Source: Lacrimispora sinapis
GTDB taxonomy: Bacteria > Bacillota > Clostridia > Lachnospirales > Lachnospiraceae
Assembly (NCBI RefSeq): GCF_043633585.1
Contig: NZ_CP141832.1
Span: forward strand, 3,596,001 to 3,660,000
Direction of reading: 5' to 3'
DNA length: 64,000 bases
The notes below the pieces were generated by a model, which did not search any database, had not been told where the DNA came from, and worked only from the letters and a program-made list of their open reading frames with translations. The translations under genes were made by a program, and so were the position numbers. How positions within the stretch are numbered: the stretch's first letter is position 1; every line of letters starts with the position of its first letter. Below, piece after piece: positions 42,845 through 51,666 of this stretch.

Positions 42845-43621
42845 TTAAATGGACAGCAGGTATCCCAGGAAAAGAATTAGAAAATAACTGACTGCCGCCC
42901 AGATCTGCCACCCTTTCAGCCTCTTTTCCTCTTCCAGAAACATAAGCTCCCCATCGTAGCAGCGGGCCGTCAGCGCATCATAATAGACCCCCGCTTTCTT
43001 TAAGGAAACCACAAATAAATTCCCGGCCAAACTGCCAAAGGAACGGCAGGCGGTTCTAAACCCCAAAAATCCCAGTCTGGATTCGGCTGCCAGCCTCATG
43101 CGGTACTGGGTGTCCATCATCACGAAAATGAACCGGTAAATCATATTCATAAGCTCCAAAATGATCTTAGGTACATGAAGCCTGCCAAATATGCAGATGA
43201 TCTCACTTGCGGGAGTGGAAAGCACCAGCATATACATGGCACTTAAAGCCGCCATCGCCTTTAAAATCAGCCGGACCGCCATCCGCAGCCCATCCTCTGT
43301 CAGATACAGATAATATCCAAACACCGATACAGAAACGTTCCCATAGGGTACGGGGGACAAGCCCACTGCAATGGCCGCAGTTCCCATCAGGAGAAAGGCT
43401 AACGGAATCCGAAGAAGAGCCAAATAACTTCTCCATGAAACTCTTCCCACAAATACCGTCAGAAAAGACATGGGCAGAAACACCAGCATGGACACCCATA
43501 CCTTATCCGCCCCAATGCAAAAAAACAAGGCTGCCACAGCCACAATTGCCTTAAATTGGGAGTTCCAGCCCTTCATCCCGGAAACATAAGCATAATAATC
43601 AATGGTATGTATCGTTTTCAC
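42845..43621 (-). CDS. cbiQ: Cobalt ECF transporter transmembrane subunit CbiQ
   Basis: A 258-aa EcfT-type membrane protein with about five helices and the coupling motif region VVSLKKAGVYYDALTARCYD, which contains the conserved A-R pairs that contact CbiO. The open frame begins with GTG, but that GTG is part of the ribosome site AGGAGGTG itself, too close to be used. About 7-14 bases later ATA and ATT codons are in frame and no ATG is in range, so the true start is non-standard or uncertain. Confidence 0.9.
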   Translation of the reverse strand: MKTIHTIDYYAYVSGMKGWNSQFKAIVAVAALFFCIGADKVWVSMLVFLPMSFLTVFVGRVSWRSYLALLRIPLAFLLMGTAAIAVGLSPVPYGNVSVSVFGYYLYLTEDGLRMAVRLILKAMAALSAMYMLVLSTPASEIICIFGRLHVPKIILELMNMIYRFIFVMMDTQYRMRLAAESRLGFLGFRTACRSFGSLAGNLFVVSLKKAGVYYDALTARCYDGELMFLEEEKRLKGWQIWAAVSYFLILFLGYLLSI

Positions 43622-43636
43622 CTCCTTTTAAAGGCG

Positions 43637-43665
43637 ATTATACGTCATATGAGAAAAATATTCAA
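43637..43665 (-). promoter_or_regulatory. Promoter of cbiQO
   Basis: On the minus strand -35 TTGAAT (43660-43665), 17-base spacer, -10 TATAAT (43637-43642), with a very short leader. It contains no B12 element. Confidence 0.7.
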
Positions 43666-43702
43666 TCACGCTTTAAAATAACCTGCATATTATCATGGGT
43701 CA

Positions 43703-43752
43703 CAAAAAAATCCCCCAAATGAGTGTTATAATAATCATTCATTCAGGGGATT
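43703..43752 (-). terminator. Terminator of the ABC-F gene
   Basis: On the minus strand AATCCCCTGAATGA pairs with TCATTTGGGGGAT across a loop and is followed by TTTTTTTG. Confidence 0.85.
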
Positions 43753-43795
43753 AACTTCTTATGTGATTTACCTTCAAGCCGGTAAATTACATGGA

Positions 43796-45436
43796 TTAAT
43801 TGTTCTCTTCTGCCTGTTCCTCTGTCAGAGTAAATACCTGTCTCTTACGAGCCATCTCATCACTTGCCAGATATTCGTCATAGGTAGTGATCTTATCAAT
43901 CAGCTGGCCGTTTACGATCTCCATAATACGGTTTGCTGTGGTCTCAACGATCTGATGGTCACGGGAGGAGAAAATAAGAACTCCCTGGAACTTCACAAGA
44001 CCATTATTCAGTGCGGTAATCGACTCCATGTCCAAATGGTCCGTCGGCTCATCAAGCATCAGAACATTGGCACCGGAAATCATCAGCTTGGAAAGCATAC
44101 AGCGCACCTTTTCTCCACCGGATAACACCTTCACTTTCTTAACACCGTCTTCACCGGCAAAAAGCATACGTCCAAGGAAGCCTCGTACATAGGTGGCATC
44201 CTTTTCCGGGGAATACTGGGTCAGCCAGTCAACGATGGTATCATCGTTGTCAAATTCAGCCGTATTATCCTTTGGGAAATAACACTGGGAAGTGGTAAGC
44301 CCCCACTTGTAATCGCCTTCATCCGGCTCCATCTCTCCTGCAAGAATCTTAAAGAGAACTGTCTTTGCAAGTTCGTTAGGCCCTACCAAAGCCACCTTAT
44401 CTTCACGGTTTAAGGTGAAAGAGATGTTATCAAGGATCTTCACACCGTCAATGGTCTTTGATAAGTTATTGACGGTCAGCACTTCGTTTCCAATCTCACG
44501 GGCGGGACGGAAATCAATGTATGGGTATTTACGGCTGGAAGGCTTGATGTCATCCAGCTCGATCTTTTCTAAGGCACGCTTTCTGGAAGTCGCCTGCTTT
44601 GACTTGGAAGCATTGGCGGAGAAACGCTGGATAAAGTCCTGCAGTTCCTTCATCTTCTCTTCCTTCTTCCGGTTTGCTTCCTTCATCTGCTTTACCATAA
44701 GCTGACTGGATTCATACCAGAAATCATAGTTTCCGGCATAAAGCTGGATCTTGCTGTAATCAATGTCCGCAATGTGGGTGCAGACTTTATTTAAGAAATA
44801 GCGGTCATGGGAAACCACGATCACCGTATTTTCAAAGTTTATCAGGAACTCCTCCAACCATGCAATCGCATCTAAATCCAGGTGGTTGGTCGGCTCGTCC
44901 AACAAAAGAATATCCGGATTGCCAAACAGGGCTTGTGCAAGAAGCACCTTTACCTTTTCCGCACCGTTTAATTCTCTCATGGTTTTATAGTGCAGATCGG
45001 TTTCTATCCCAAGACCATTTAAAAGGTTTGCTGCATCGGATTCCGCCTCCCAGCCGTTCATCGTAGCGAATTCGCCTTCCAGCTCTGCTGCCTTGATGCC
45101 GTCCTCGTCGGTAAAGTCTTCCTTCATATAGATGGCATCCTTTTCCTTCATGATCTCATAAAGTCTGGTATTTCCCATGATAACGGTGTCCAGTACCTGG
45201 AAGTCATCGTATTTGAAATGATCCTGCTTTAAGAAGGAAAGTCTCTGTCCTGGTGTAATGACGATGTCACCGGCTGTAGGCTCCAGTTCACCGGAAAGAA
45301 TCTTAAGGAATGTGGATTTTCCAGCACCGTTGGCACCGATCATACCATAGCAGTTTCCCTCAGTAAACTTAATGTTTACATCTTCAAACAAAGCTTTCTT
45401 CCCGATTCTTAATGTTACGTTATGTGCACTAATCAT
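43796..45436 (-). CDS. ABC-F ATPase, YkpA/YbiT-like, with altered second ATP site
   Basis: A 546-aa double-ATPase protein. The first half has Walker A GANGAGKSTFL, DEPTNHLD and SHDRYF, but its signature reads LNGAEKVKV. In the second half Walker A is GPNELAKTVLF (Gly to Ala next to the lysine), Walker B is MLDEPTDHLD and the switch region is SSRDHQ, where a histidine is expected. Related YkpA/YbiT proteins in Firmicutes have similar deviations as far as I recall, so these are probably clade traits, with one ATP site specialised. The linker is the ABC-F P-site-type charged region. A terminator lies between its promoter and its ATG. Confidence 0.88.
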   Translation of the reverse strand: MISAHNVTLRIGKKALFEDVNIKFTEGNCYGMIGANGAGKSTFLKILSGELEPTAGDIVITPGQRLSFLKQDHFKYDDFQVLDTVIMGNTRLYEIMKEKDAIYMKEDFTDEDGIKAAELEGEFATMNGWEAESDAANLLNGLGIETDLHYKTMRELNGAEKVKVLLAQALFGNPDILLLDEPTNHLDLDAIAWLEEFLINFENTVIVVSHDRYFLNKVCTHIADIDYSKIQLYAGNYDFWYESSQLMVKQMKEANRKKEEKMKELQDFIQRFSANASKSKQATSRKRALEKIELDDIKPSSRKYPYIDFRPAREIGNEVLTVNNLSKTIDGVKILDNISFTLNREDKVALVGPNELAKTVLFKILAGEMEPDEGDYKWGLTTSQCYFPKDNTAEFDNDDTIVDWLTQYSPEKDATYVRGFLGRMLFAGEDGVKKVKVLSGGEKVRCMLSKLMISGANVLMLDEPTDHLDMESITALNNGLVKFQGVLIFSSRDHQIVETTANRIMEIVNGQLIDKITTYDEYLASDEMARKRQVFTLTEEQAEENN

Positions 45437-45471
45437 CTTAAATTTCCTTTCTGTGATCTGCTTATGAAAAA

Positions 45472-45499
45472 ACCATAAAAAAAGGGTCTATAGACCCTT
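45472..45499 (-). terminator. Terminator between promoter and ABC-F gene (possible attenuator)
   Basis: On the minus strand AAGGGTC, loop TATA, GACCCTT, then TTTTTTTATGG. It lies 36 bases before the ABC-F start and about 10 bases after the start predicted for the promoter at 45517-45544. It ends the upstream lipoprotein transcript and may also attenuate the ABC-F gene. Confidence 0.85.
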
Positions 45500-45516
45500 C
45501 CGCTGTCATCTCTCTT

Positions 45517-45544
45517 ATTTTACATGAAAATCCCGAATTTGCAA
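45517..45544 (-). promoter_or_regulatory. Promoter of the ABC-F gene
   Basis: On the minus strand -35 TTGCAA (45539-45544), 16-base spacer, -10 TAAAAT (45517-45522). An inverted pair AAATCCCG/CGGGATTT spans its upstream side. Confidence 0.5.
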
Positions 45545-45599
45545 GCCTTTTATCAAAAAAGCCTTGGTTATCCGGGATTTCCTGGGGTATTACTTTCTC

Positions 45600-46238
45600 T
45601 TATTTGGCAGCTTCTACCTTCAGAGGAAAATTAGAAGCGCTTCCTGCATCATATTTGACCGTCACATAAGTAACCTTCACGTTTGCTCCGCTTCCGTTGC
45701 TGTCATCTGCGGCCTTTCCAAGTACATCGGAATCCAGACCTTCTGCATTGTCTTTCATAAAGCCCATCTCCGTTCCGGATTCGGTCTTGATGGTAAAGGT
45801 GCTCATGGCCTGGTCTGTCACGATTCCTGTGACTTCCTGCACTTTCATGCTCTCCTGGGCATCTAACACAAGTAAGATCTTCGCATTCTTGGCATCATCA
45901 CCGGAGATTTCCCCTTTATAAACCACGGAAACCTCTACTCCATCTTCAAGCGCATAGGAAGTCTCTACTGCCACACGGTCTAAATCAAGGGTAGTCTCTG
46001 CTTTCCCATTCAATACGGTGATCTGATCCATGTTGTCGGTAACATTTACCACCTTGCCGGTCAGGATTTTAAATTCCTCTGTTTCGCCGGGAGCTTCTGT
46101 GCTTACCTCAGCCGAGGTTCCTGAACTCTGAACCGGAGCCGATGTCCCGGTTGTTTCTTTATTAACAGCTGATCTTCCACAGGCCGTAAAGACAAGGGCC
46201 GAACAGATAAGCAATGCTGCCATCCATGTTTTTTTCAT
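45600..46238 (-). CDS. Hypothetical lipoprotein
   Basis: A 212-aa protein with a lipoprotein signal (MKKTWMAALLICSALVFTAC), a 30-residue Ser/Thr/Glu linker, then about 150 residues of beta-rich sequence in two similar halves (GKVVNVTDNMDQITVLNGKA, and GIVTDQAMSTFTIKTESG). The halves suggest a duplicated small beta-barrel facing outside the cell. No family was named. It has a Thr/Glu linker style shared with other lipoproteins in this window. Confidence 0.75.
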   Translation of the reverse strand: MKKTWMAALLICSALVFTACGRSAVNKETTGTSAPVQSSGTSAEVSTEAPGETEEFKILTGKVVNVTDNMDQITVLNGKAETTLDLDRVAVETSYALEDGVEVSVVYKGEISGDDAKNAKILLVLDAQESMKVQEVTGIVTDQAMSTFTIKTESGTEMGFMKDNAEGLDSDVLGKAADDSNGSGANVKVTYVTVKYDAGSASNFPLKVEAAK

Positions 46239-46338
46239 AAACTTCCCTTCTTTCTTTTATGCTTCAACGATGATTGCGATTTCAGTATACCATCCGATTG
46301 TGAAAAATCTTTTTCTTTTTTCTTAAATTTTCCAATTT

Positions 46339-47103
46339 CTACAAGATTTCATTATACCTGCCCAAAAAACTCTGTGTGCGGACATTGATGGAAGAGAACA
46401 CTTCCTCCGGTGTCCCTTCCTCCACGATGACTCCGTCTGCCATAAAGATGACCCGGTCGGAGATATCTCTGGCAAAGGCCATCTCATGGGTGACGATGAC
46501 CATGGTGATCTGAAGCTCTGCCAGGGATTTAATGACCTTTAAGACCTCTCCTGTCAGTTCCGGGTCCAAAGCGGAGGTAGGCTCATCAAAGAATAAGATC
46601 TTGGGATGTAAAGCCAAAGCCCTGGCAATCGCCACACGCTGGCACTGACCGCCGGAAAGCTGGCAGGGATATGCCTCTGCCTTGTCTTCCAGTCCCATTT
46701 TCTGAAGCAGCTTTATGGCTTCTGCCTTGACTTCCTCCTTGTTTCGCTTCTGCACATGAACCGGAGCATCAATCACATTGTTCATCACCGTCATATGAGG
46801 GAATAAATGAAAGTTCTGGAATACCAGCCCGTAATATTTCTGAATCCGGCGCAGCACGTCTTTGGCTGCGTAGACGGAATTTCCCTCTGTTCCGGAATAT
46901 GCTGCTTTTTCGCCCAGATAAATGAGCTCCCCCTGGTCCATCTGCTCCAGCATGGCAGCACATCGTAAGAGGGTGGATTTCCCGGAACCGGAGGGACCGA
47001 TGATGGAGACAATCTCCCCCTCTTTTACGGACAGGGAAATATCCTTTAAAACCTCCTGGCCGTTAAATGATTTTTTCACGTGGTTCATTTCCAGTAAATA
47101 CAT
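46339..47103 (-). CDS. Polar amino-acid ABC transporter ATPase (GlnQ-like)
   Basis: A 254-aa ATPase with Walker A GPSGSGKSTLL, Q-loop VFQNFHLFPH, signature LSGGQCQRVA and Walker B ILFFDEPTSALDPE, all typical of PAAT importers. The ATG at 47103 follows AGGAGG by 6 bases; a longer frame has no site. It is the last gene of the binding protein-permease-ATPase operon. Confidence 0.93.
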   Translation of the reverse strand: MYLLEMNHVKKSFNGQEVLKDISLSVKEGEIVSIIGPSGSGKSTLLRCAAMLEQMDQGELIYLGEKAAYSGTEGNSVYAAKDVLRRIQKYYGLVFQNFHLFPHMTVMNNVIDAPVHVQKRNKEEVKAEAIKLLQKMGLEDKAEAYPCQLSGGQCQRVAIARALALHPKILFFDEPTSALDPELTGEVLKVIKSLAELQITMVIVTHEMAFARDISDRVIFMADGVIVEEGTPEEVFSSINVRTQSFLGRYNEIL

Positions 47104-47113
47104 CTCGGTCCTC

Positions 47114-47764
47114 CTACTCATAATAATTCATCCGTTTTTCTAAGGATTCCATCCCGACTGCAACGATCAAGTTAAAGACATAGTAAAAAAGTCCTGCTGC
47201 CACAAAGGGAATCAGGCTCGTCTGGGAAGAAGCCAGCGCTTTTGCCACGGCAAACATCTCCAGGACGCTGATGGTAAATGCTAAAGAGGTATCCTTTACC
47301 AGCGTGATCACCTCATTGGTGACAGAAGGAAGAATCCGTTTGACCACCTGAGGAAATATAATGCGGAAAAAAGTCTGGGACTTTGTATAGCCAAGCAGCC
47401 TGGCGGCCTCATACTGGCCCGCAGGCATGGACTGGATGCCGCTTCTGTAAATCTCCGCAAAATACGCCGCATAGTTGATGACAAATCCGATAAACGCAGC
47501 ATAAAGGCGGTAATCATTCCCCACCTTTATACCGAATAAGTTATATGGACCGAAATAAACCACCATCAGCTGAAGCATCAGGGGCGTTCCTCTCATGACT
47601 GAAATATAGAATTTAACAATGGCCTTTATGACCGGGTTCCTTGACATCCTTCCAAAGGAAACCAATAGTCCCAGGGGAAGCGAAAAGATCAGGGTCACCA
47701 CAAAGATCTGAATGCTGACCCACATCCCCCCTGCCAGTTGTGATAGTATCTGTATGAAAGTCAT
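47114..47764 (-). CDS. Polar amino-acid ABC transporter permease
   Basis: A 216-aa membrane protein with five helices, the family motif SVMRGTPLMLQLMVVYFG and the EAA loop EAARLLGYTKSQTFFRIIFP that docks the ATPase. It lies 24 bases after the receptor gene and 10 bases before the ATPase start. Confidence 0.93.
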   Translation of the reverse strand: MTFIQILSQLAGGMWVSIQIFVVTLIFSLPLGLLVSFGRMSRNPVIKAIVKFYISVMRGTPLMLQLMVVYFGPYNLFGIKVGNDYRLYAAFIGFVINYAAYFAEIYRSGIQSMPAGQYEAARLLGYTKSQTFFRIIFPQVVKRILPSVTNEVITLVKDTSLAFTISVLEMFAVAKALASSQTSLIPFVAAGLFYYVFNLIVAVGMESLEKRMNYYE

Positions 47765-47788
47765 GATTACTCCTCCAATTACGTTCTT

Positions 47789-48640
47789 TTATTTTGCAAC
47801 AGTGGTAACATCCTTGCCAAACCACTGTTCTGAAATCTTCTTTAAGGTGCCATCGGCTGCCATGGCTTCTAACTGCTCCTGAACCTGATCTCTTAACTTC
47901 TCATTTCCCTTTTTAAAGCCTACTCCGTACTCTTCGGCAGATAAGGATTCTTCCAGGATCACAAAATCAGCTTTTCTCTGTTCAATCTGGTAGGCGGCTA
48001 CGATTACATCCATGGCAACGGCATCCACTGCGCCCATTTCCAGATCCATAAATGCGGTGTTGTAATCCGGAGTGGTCTGTAAGGTCTTAAACGTATTCAA
48101 TAAGGTCTCATCTTCCTTTAAGGCTTTTTCTGCGGAAGAATCGGCCTGGACTTCAACGATCTTTCCGGACAGGTCCCCAAGGGTCTGAATTCCGGAGTCC
48201 TTAGCTACCACAAATACCTGGCTGTTTTTCATATAGGGTTTTGTCCAGGTGTAGCCGTCTTCCCGCCCGTTCATGGTAAATCCGTTCCAGATGCAGTCGA
48301 TATTTCCTGATTCCAGCTCCATATCCTTGGCATCCCAGCCGATTGGCTGTGCCACAAACTTCTTCCCCAGGCGGTTTGCCACTTCCTTTGCCAGATCCAG
48401 GTCAAAGCCGGTGTATTCTCCATTGTCCCCTACAAATCCCATAGGCGGGAAATCCTGATCAAAGCCTACCGTAAAGGTTTCTTCCCCATCGCCTGCCTTT
48501 GCTGCACCGGACTCTTCGGAGCCTGACTCTTTGGTTTCCCCGGCCTGGTCTGCCGGTGCTGTCTCCTGCTTTGAAGAGCAGCCGCTCAGTAACGCCAGTA
48601 CACTCAGTGCTGCTGCCATTTTTATCATTATTTTTTTCAT
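47789..48640 (-). CDS. Polar amino-acid ABC transporter receptor lipoprotein
   Basis: A 283-aa extracellular receptor. The signal ends in the lipobox LLSGC, then an acidic linker, then the SBP_bac_3 fold: FTVGFDQDFPPMGFVGDNGE, GFDLDLAKEVANRLG, WNGFTMNGRE and MDLEMGAVDAVAMD. The ATG at 48640 follows GAGGAGGATACAAG. The substrate is a polar amino acid, cystine or glutamine class not decided. Confidence 0.92.
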   Translation of the reverse strand: MKKIMIKMAAALSVLALLSGCSSKQETAPADQAGETKESGSEESGAAKAGDGEETFTVGFDQDFPPMGFVGDNGEYTGFDLDLAKEVANRLGKKFVAQPIGWDAKDMELESGNIDCIWNGFTMNGREDGYTWTKPYMKNSQVFVVAKDSGIQTLGDLSGKIVEVQADSSAEKALKEDETLLNTFKTLQTTPDYNTAFMDLEMGAVDAVAMDVIVAAYQIEQRKADFVILEESLSAEEYGVGFKKGNEKLRDQVQEQLEAMAADGTLKKISEQWFGKDVTTVAK

Positions 48641-48674
48641 CCTTGTATCCTCCTCGTTAATTTCATGTGTTACC

Positions 48675-48703
48675 ATGGTAGCATAGTAAAGTGTTTCTGT
48701 AAA
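48675..48703 (-). promoter_or_regulatory. Probable promoter of the amino-acid transporter operon
   Basis: On the minus strand -35 TTTACA (48698-48703), 17-base spacer, -10 TACCAT (48675-48680). Confidence 0.4.
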
Positions 48704-48773
48704 GCAAAAAGTTTACACAAAGAAAAAAATATGATTGAATTTAACAGCATATCTGAAAACCCCTCAAAAACAT

Positions 48774-50348
48774 TTAAAGAAAAACAACTGCAAGCAGTAA
48801 AATAAGGAAAACGGCTGCGCCTCCGATCAAAAACAGGGAGGAAGCCGGTACCGGTCCTCTATCAGGCTTGTTTTCCGGTTCTGCGAACATGCCCCAGGGA
48901 CTTAATTCCAGAACTCCAAACGGCATTCCGTTTTGGTCCTGGCCATTTAGAAAGGTTTGGAATTCCCTGAAATCACGCTCTATCTGACGTTTTCCCTCCT
49001 TCCAGTCCTCTATGGCATCTTTTTTGCCCTTAGAGAAAAAGAACGAGGATTCGTCCCCATCCCTCAACCCTTCCTTTTTCTTTAAAAACTGCCGGTATGC
49101 ATGGCGCATGCCTTTGTTTACCGTCTCCTGCAAGTCTTTTGTAGTCTGATAAAGATTCATCAGATAATAAAAGATTTTATATGCCTCCTTGGGTTGAAAG
49201 GACTGCCGTCTGCCTTCCAAACCCCTGCTTCTGTTTGCAATCCTCTGATCCTGTTCCTGTATGTAGAAGTCAATCATCCGGTCAATGGAATCCCTTAAAT
49301 CCGAAGCCAGCCCCTTATCAATGCCGGAATACATACCAAAAGCCAGGGATTTCATAGCCATTAACGCAGCAAGAAACCCGTACAGCTCTTCACTTCCCCC
49401 GGATAAGGCAGATGCACCTAGCAAGTTGCCGGAATGATTCATGTATGCGGCAAAACGCTCTGCAAGAGCAAGGTCCGCCGGAGTATAGAGGTTCTTTTCC
49501 GCCATTGGGGAAATGGATACCTTGGCACCGAAGACCTTTTCGCTTTCCGCTCCCTTTCTGTTCTTTCCATCAATGACCGATATGTAAGCTTCCTTTAACA
49601 TCCGCCTGGAATATCCTGCATCGTTTTTGATCCGCCCTTCGCCGGCGGGCTGATAGATGATTCCCTGTTCTCCCTGGTTCTCGGATTTATTGACGGGAAT
49701 CCTTATGCCACCCTGTCCCTCTTCCATGGCTTCCGCCCCTTTAAGAACGCCTTTAAAAACCTGCTCAAGCTCCCGTTCGCTCAGGGCATTGCCTGTCACG
49801 TTGTAATAGAGGGCGGCTCTTAGTGCATTTCTGGCACTCTGAGAGCCAAAATTCTGAAGCAGGGCTTCCAACTCTCCCAGGCTGACATTCAGAAGCTTTG
49901 CAAGGAGGTCCGGAACCATCTCTTCCAAAGCCGAAAGTTTTCCCTGCCTCTCTCCTTCTGAAGTATGCTCCAAAATGGCAAGCAGCAGTTCTTTGTAGAT
50001 AACAGTAAGGTCCCTCAGCTCGTCTGCCAGCTCTCTTTCCGGGGACGGAATCCAGCTTTTGATGGTTTTCCAGGCCAGGTCCGGGTCCGAATCGTCTTCC
50101 TGCCCTTCCTTATAATGTCCACTTTCATCGGAGACAGAGGCCCTATCCCTGGAGGAATCAGCCTCTTTGGGCGGCTCTGCCCCGGCTTCCCCGGCTTTTT
50201 CCATAGAGGTCTTGGCCGTTTCCCCTATGTCCTTTATAAACTCAATCTCAGCCTCAATGGTCCCTTTTCTTACGGCCCGCTCCATGGCCTGGGGCAAGTC
50301 TCCGGCCAGCTGGTCCTGTACCTTGATTTCCATATCCATTGTCCTCAC
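48774..50348 (-). CDS. Tail-anchored cytoplasmic protein of unknown function
   Basis: A 524-aa protein, hydrophilic except for one C-terminal helix (SSLFLIGGAAVFLILLLAVV), so most of it faces the cytoplasm. Residues 1-90 are charged, and the rest is mainly helical with segments such as LLAKLLNVSLGELEALLQNF. No known domain was recognised. It starts 38 bases after dihydroorotase and is the last gene of that operon. The start may be at MEIKVQ, five codons later, for better ribosome-site spacing. Confidence 0.75.
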   Translation of the reverse strand: MRTMDMEIKVQDQLAGDLPQAMERAVRKGTIEAEIEFIKDIGETAKTSMEKAGEAGAEPPKEADSSRDRASVSDESGHYKEGQEDDSDPDLAWKTIKSWIPSPERELADELRDLTVIYKELLLAILEHTSEGERQGKLSALEEMVPDLLAKLLNVSLGELEALLQNFGSQSARNALRAALYYNVTGNALSERELEQVFKGVLKGAEAMEEGQGGIRIPVNKSENQGEQGIIYQPAGEGRIKNDAGYSRRMLKEAYISVIDGKNRKGAESEKVFGAKVSISPMAEKNLYTPADLALAERFAAYMNHSGNLLGASALSGGSEELYGFLAALMAMKSLAFGMYSGIDKGLASDLRDSIDRMIDFYIQEQDQRIANRSRGLEGRRQSFQPKEAYKIFYYLMNLYQTTKDLQETVNKGMRHAYRQFLKKKEGLRDGDESSFFFSKGKKDAIEDWKEGKRQIERDFREFQTFLNGQDQNGMPFGVLELSPWGMFAEPENKPDRGPVPASSLFLIGGAAVFLILLLAVVFL

Positions 50349-50385
50349 TGGTATTTTCAGAACGTATATATTTCGGGGCTAAGAA

Positions 50386-51666
50386 TCAGTCCTTTTCATC
50401 CTGAAATACGATCTTTCCATTGCAGATGGTATACTTTACCTTTCCAAACAGGGACTCTCCGGTAAATGGGGAGTTGGAGGACTTAGAGGCATATTCCCCT
50501 ACGACCCATTCCTCATTGGGATCGAAGATCACAAGGTCCGCAGCACTTCCTTCCTTTATCCCGTCAAATGGCAGCCGGTAAAGCTTTGCAGGATTGCGGC
50601 TCATTTTTTCCATCAGCTCCATCATGGTTAAATGACCGGCACGCACCAGATTGGTCACACCCAGGGCTAAAGCCGTCTCCAGGCCAAGGATGCCGCTGGG
50701 AGCCTGAGTAAAGTCCCTGGCCTTTTCCTCCGCACTGTGAGGTGCATGGTCTGTCGCAATAATATCAATGCTTCCGTCCTTTAACCCCCGGATAATGGCC
50801 TGTCTGTCCGCTTCCGTCCGCAGGGGCGGATTCATCTTCGCCAGAGTCCCATGCTTTAATACGGCTTCTTCTGTCAATGTGAAATGATGAGGCGTTACCT
50901 CCGCATACACATCTGCCCCTAATTCCTTGGCGAACTTTACCATCTTTACAGAAGCGGCGGAACTGATATGCTGGATATCCACTGCAGCTTTGGTATGAAG
51001 GGCAATCATTAAATCCCTGGCCACCAGACTGTCCTCCGCAACAGCCGGGGAACCATAGATTCCAAGCTGTTCGGATACCCTTCCGTGGTTGATCCCGTTA
51101 TTTACTATAAAAGACGGATCTTCTTCGTGAAAGCTTAAAGGCACATCAAGTCCGGCTGCCCGTTCCATGGCTTCCTTTACAAGCTTTGTGTCGAGAAGAG
51201 GGATTCCGTCATCCGTAAATCCAGCCGCACCGTTGGCTTTTAATTCCTCCATATCCGTCAGCTCCAGCCCTTTCATTCCCTTGGAAACCGCAGCAACAGA
51301 AAGTACGTTGATCCCAGTCTTTTTGCCTTCCCTAAGCACATATTTTAATGTCTCTGTGTTATCTACAGGAGGTCTGGTGTTGGCCATACAAACCACTGTG
51401 GTAAATCCGCCCTTGGCTGCCGCTCTGGCCCCCGTCTGGATATCTTCTTTATAAGTAAGTCCGGGATCACGGAAATGAACATGAACATCAATCAGTCCCG
51501 GAGCCACCACATAGCCGGACGCGTCAATTACCACATCCTCTTTGGAAACCCTGAATTCCAGCCCTTTGCCGATGGCCGCAATTTTCCCGTCAGCAAGGCA
51601 GATATCCACCGTTTTCTCCGATTGATCCGCCGGGTCTATGACGTGTGCATTTCTAATCCATATCAT
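50386..51666 (-). CDS. pyrC: Dihydroorotase
   Basis: A 426-aa zinc amidohydrolase that closes carbamoyl-aspartate to dihydroorotate in pyrimidine synthesis. Present: GLIDVHVHFRDPG (metal histidines), VCMANTRPPVDN, SFHEEDPSF, VDIQHISSA, and the catalytic Asp in IIATDHAPHS. Type I length. Its start overlaps the ThrE small subunit by ATGA. No other pyr genes are near, so it is detached from the pathway operon. Confidence 0.95.
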   Translation of the reverse strand: MIWIRNAHVIDPADQSEKTVDICLADGKIAAIGKGLEFRVSKEDVVIDASGYVVAPGLIDVHVHFRDPGLTYKEDIQTGARAAAKGGFTTVVCMANTRPPVDNTETLKYVLREGKKTGINVLSVAAVSKGMKGLELTDMEELKANGAAGFTDDGIPLLDTKLVKEAMERAAGLDVPLSFHEEDPSFIVNNGINHGRVSEQLGIYGSPAVAEDSLVARDLMIALHTKAAVDIQHISSAASVKMVKFAKELGADVYAEVTPHHFTLTEEAVLKHGTLAKMNPPLRTEADRQAIIRGLKDGSIDIIATDHAPHSAEEKARDFTQAPSGILGLETALALGVTNLVRAGHLTMMELMEKMSRNPAKLYRLPFDGIKEGSAADLVIFDPNEEWVVGEYASKSSNSPFTGESLFGKVKYTICNGKIVFQDEKD

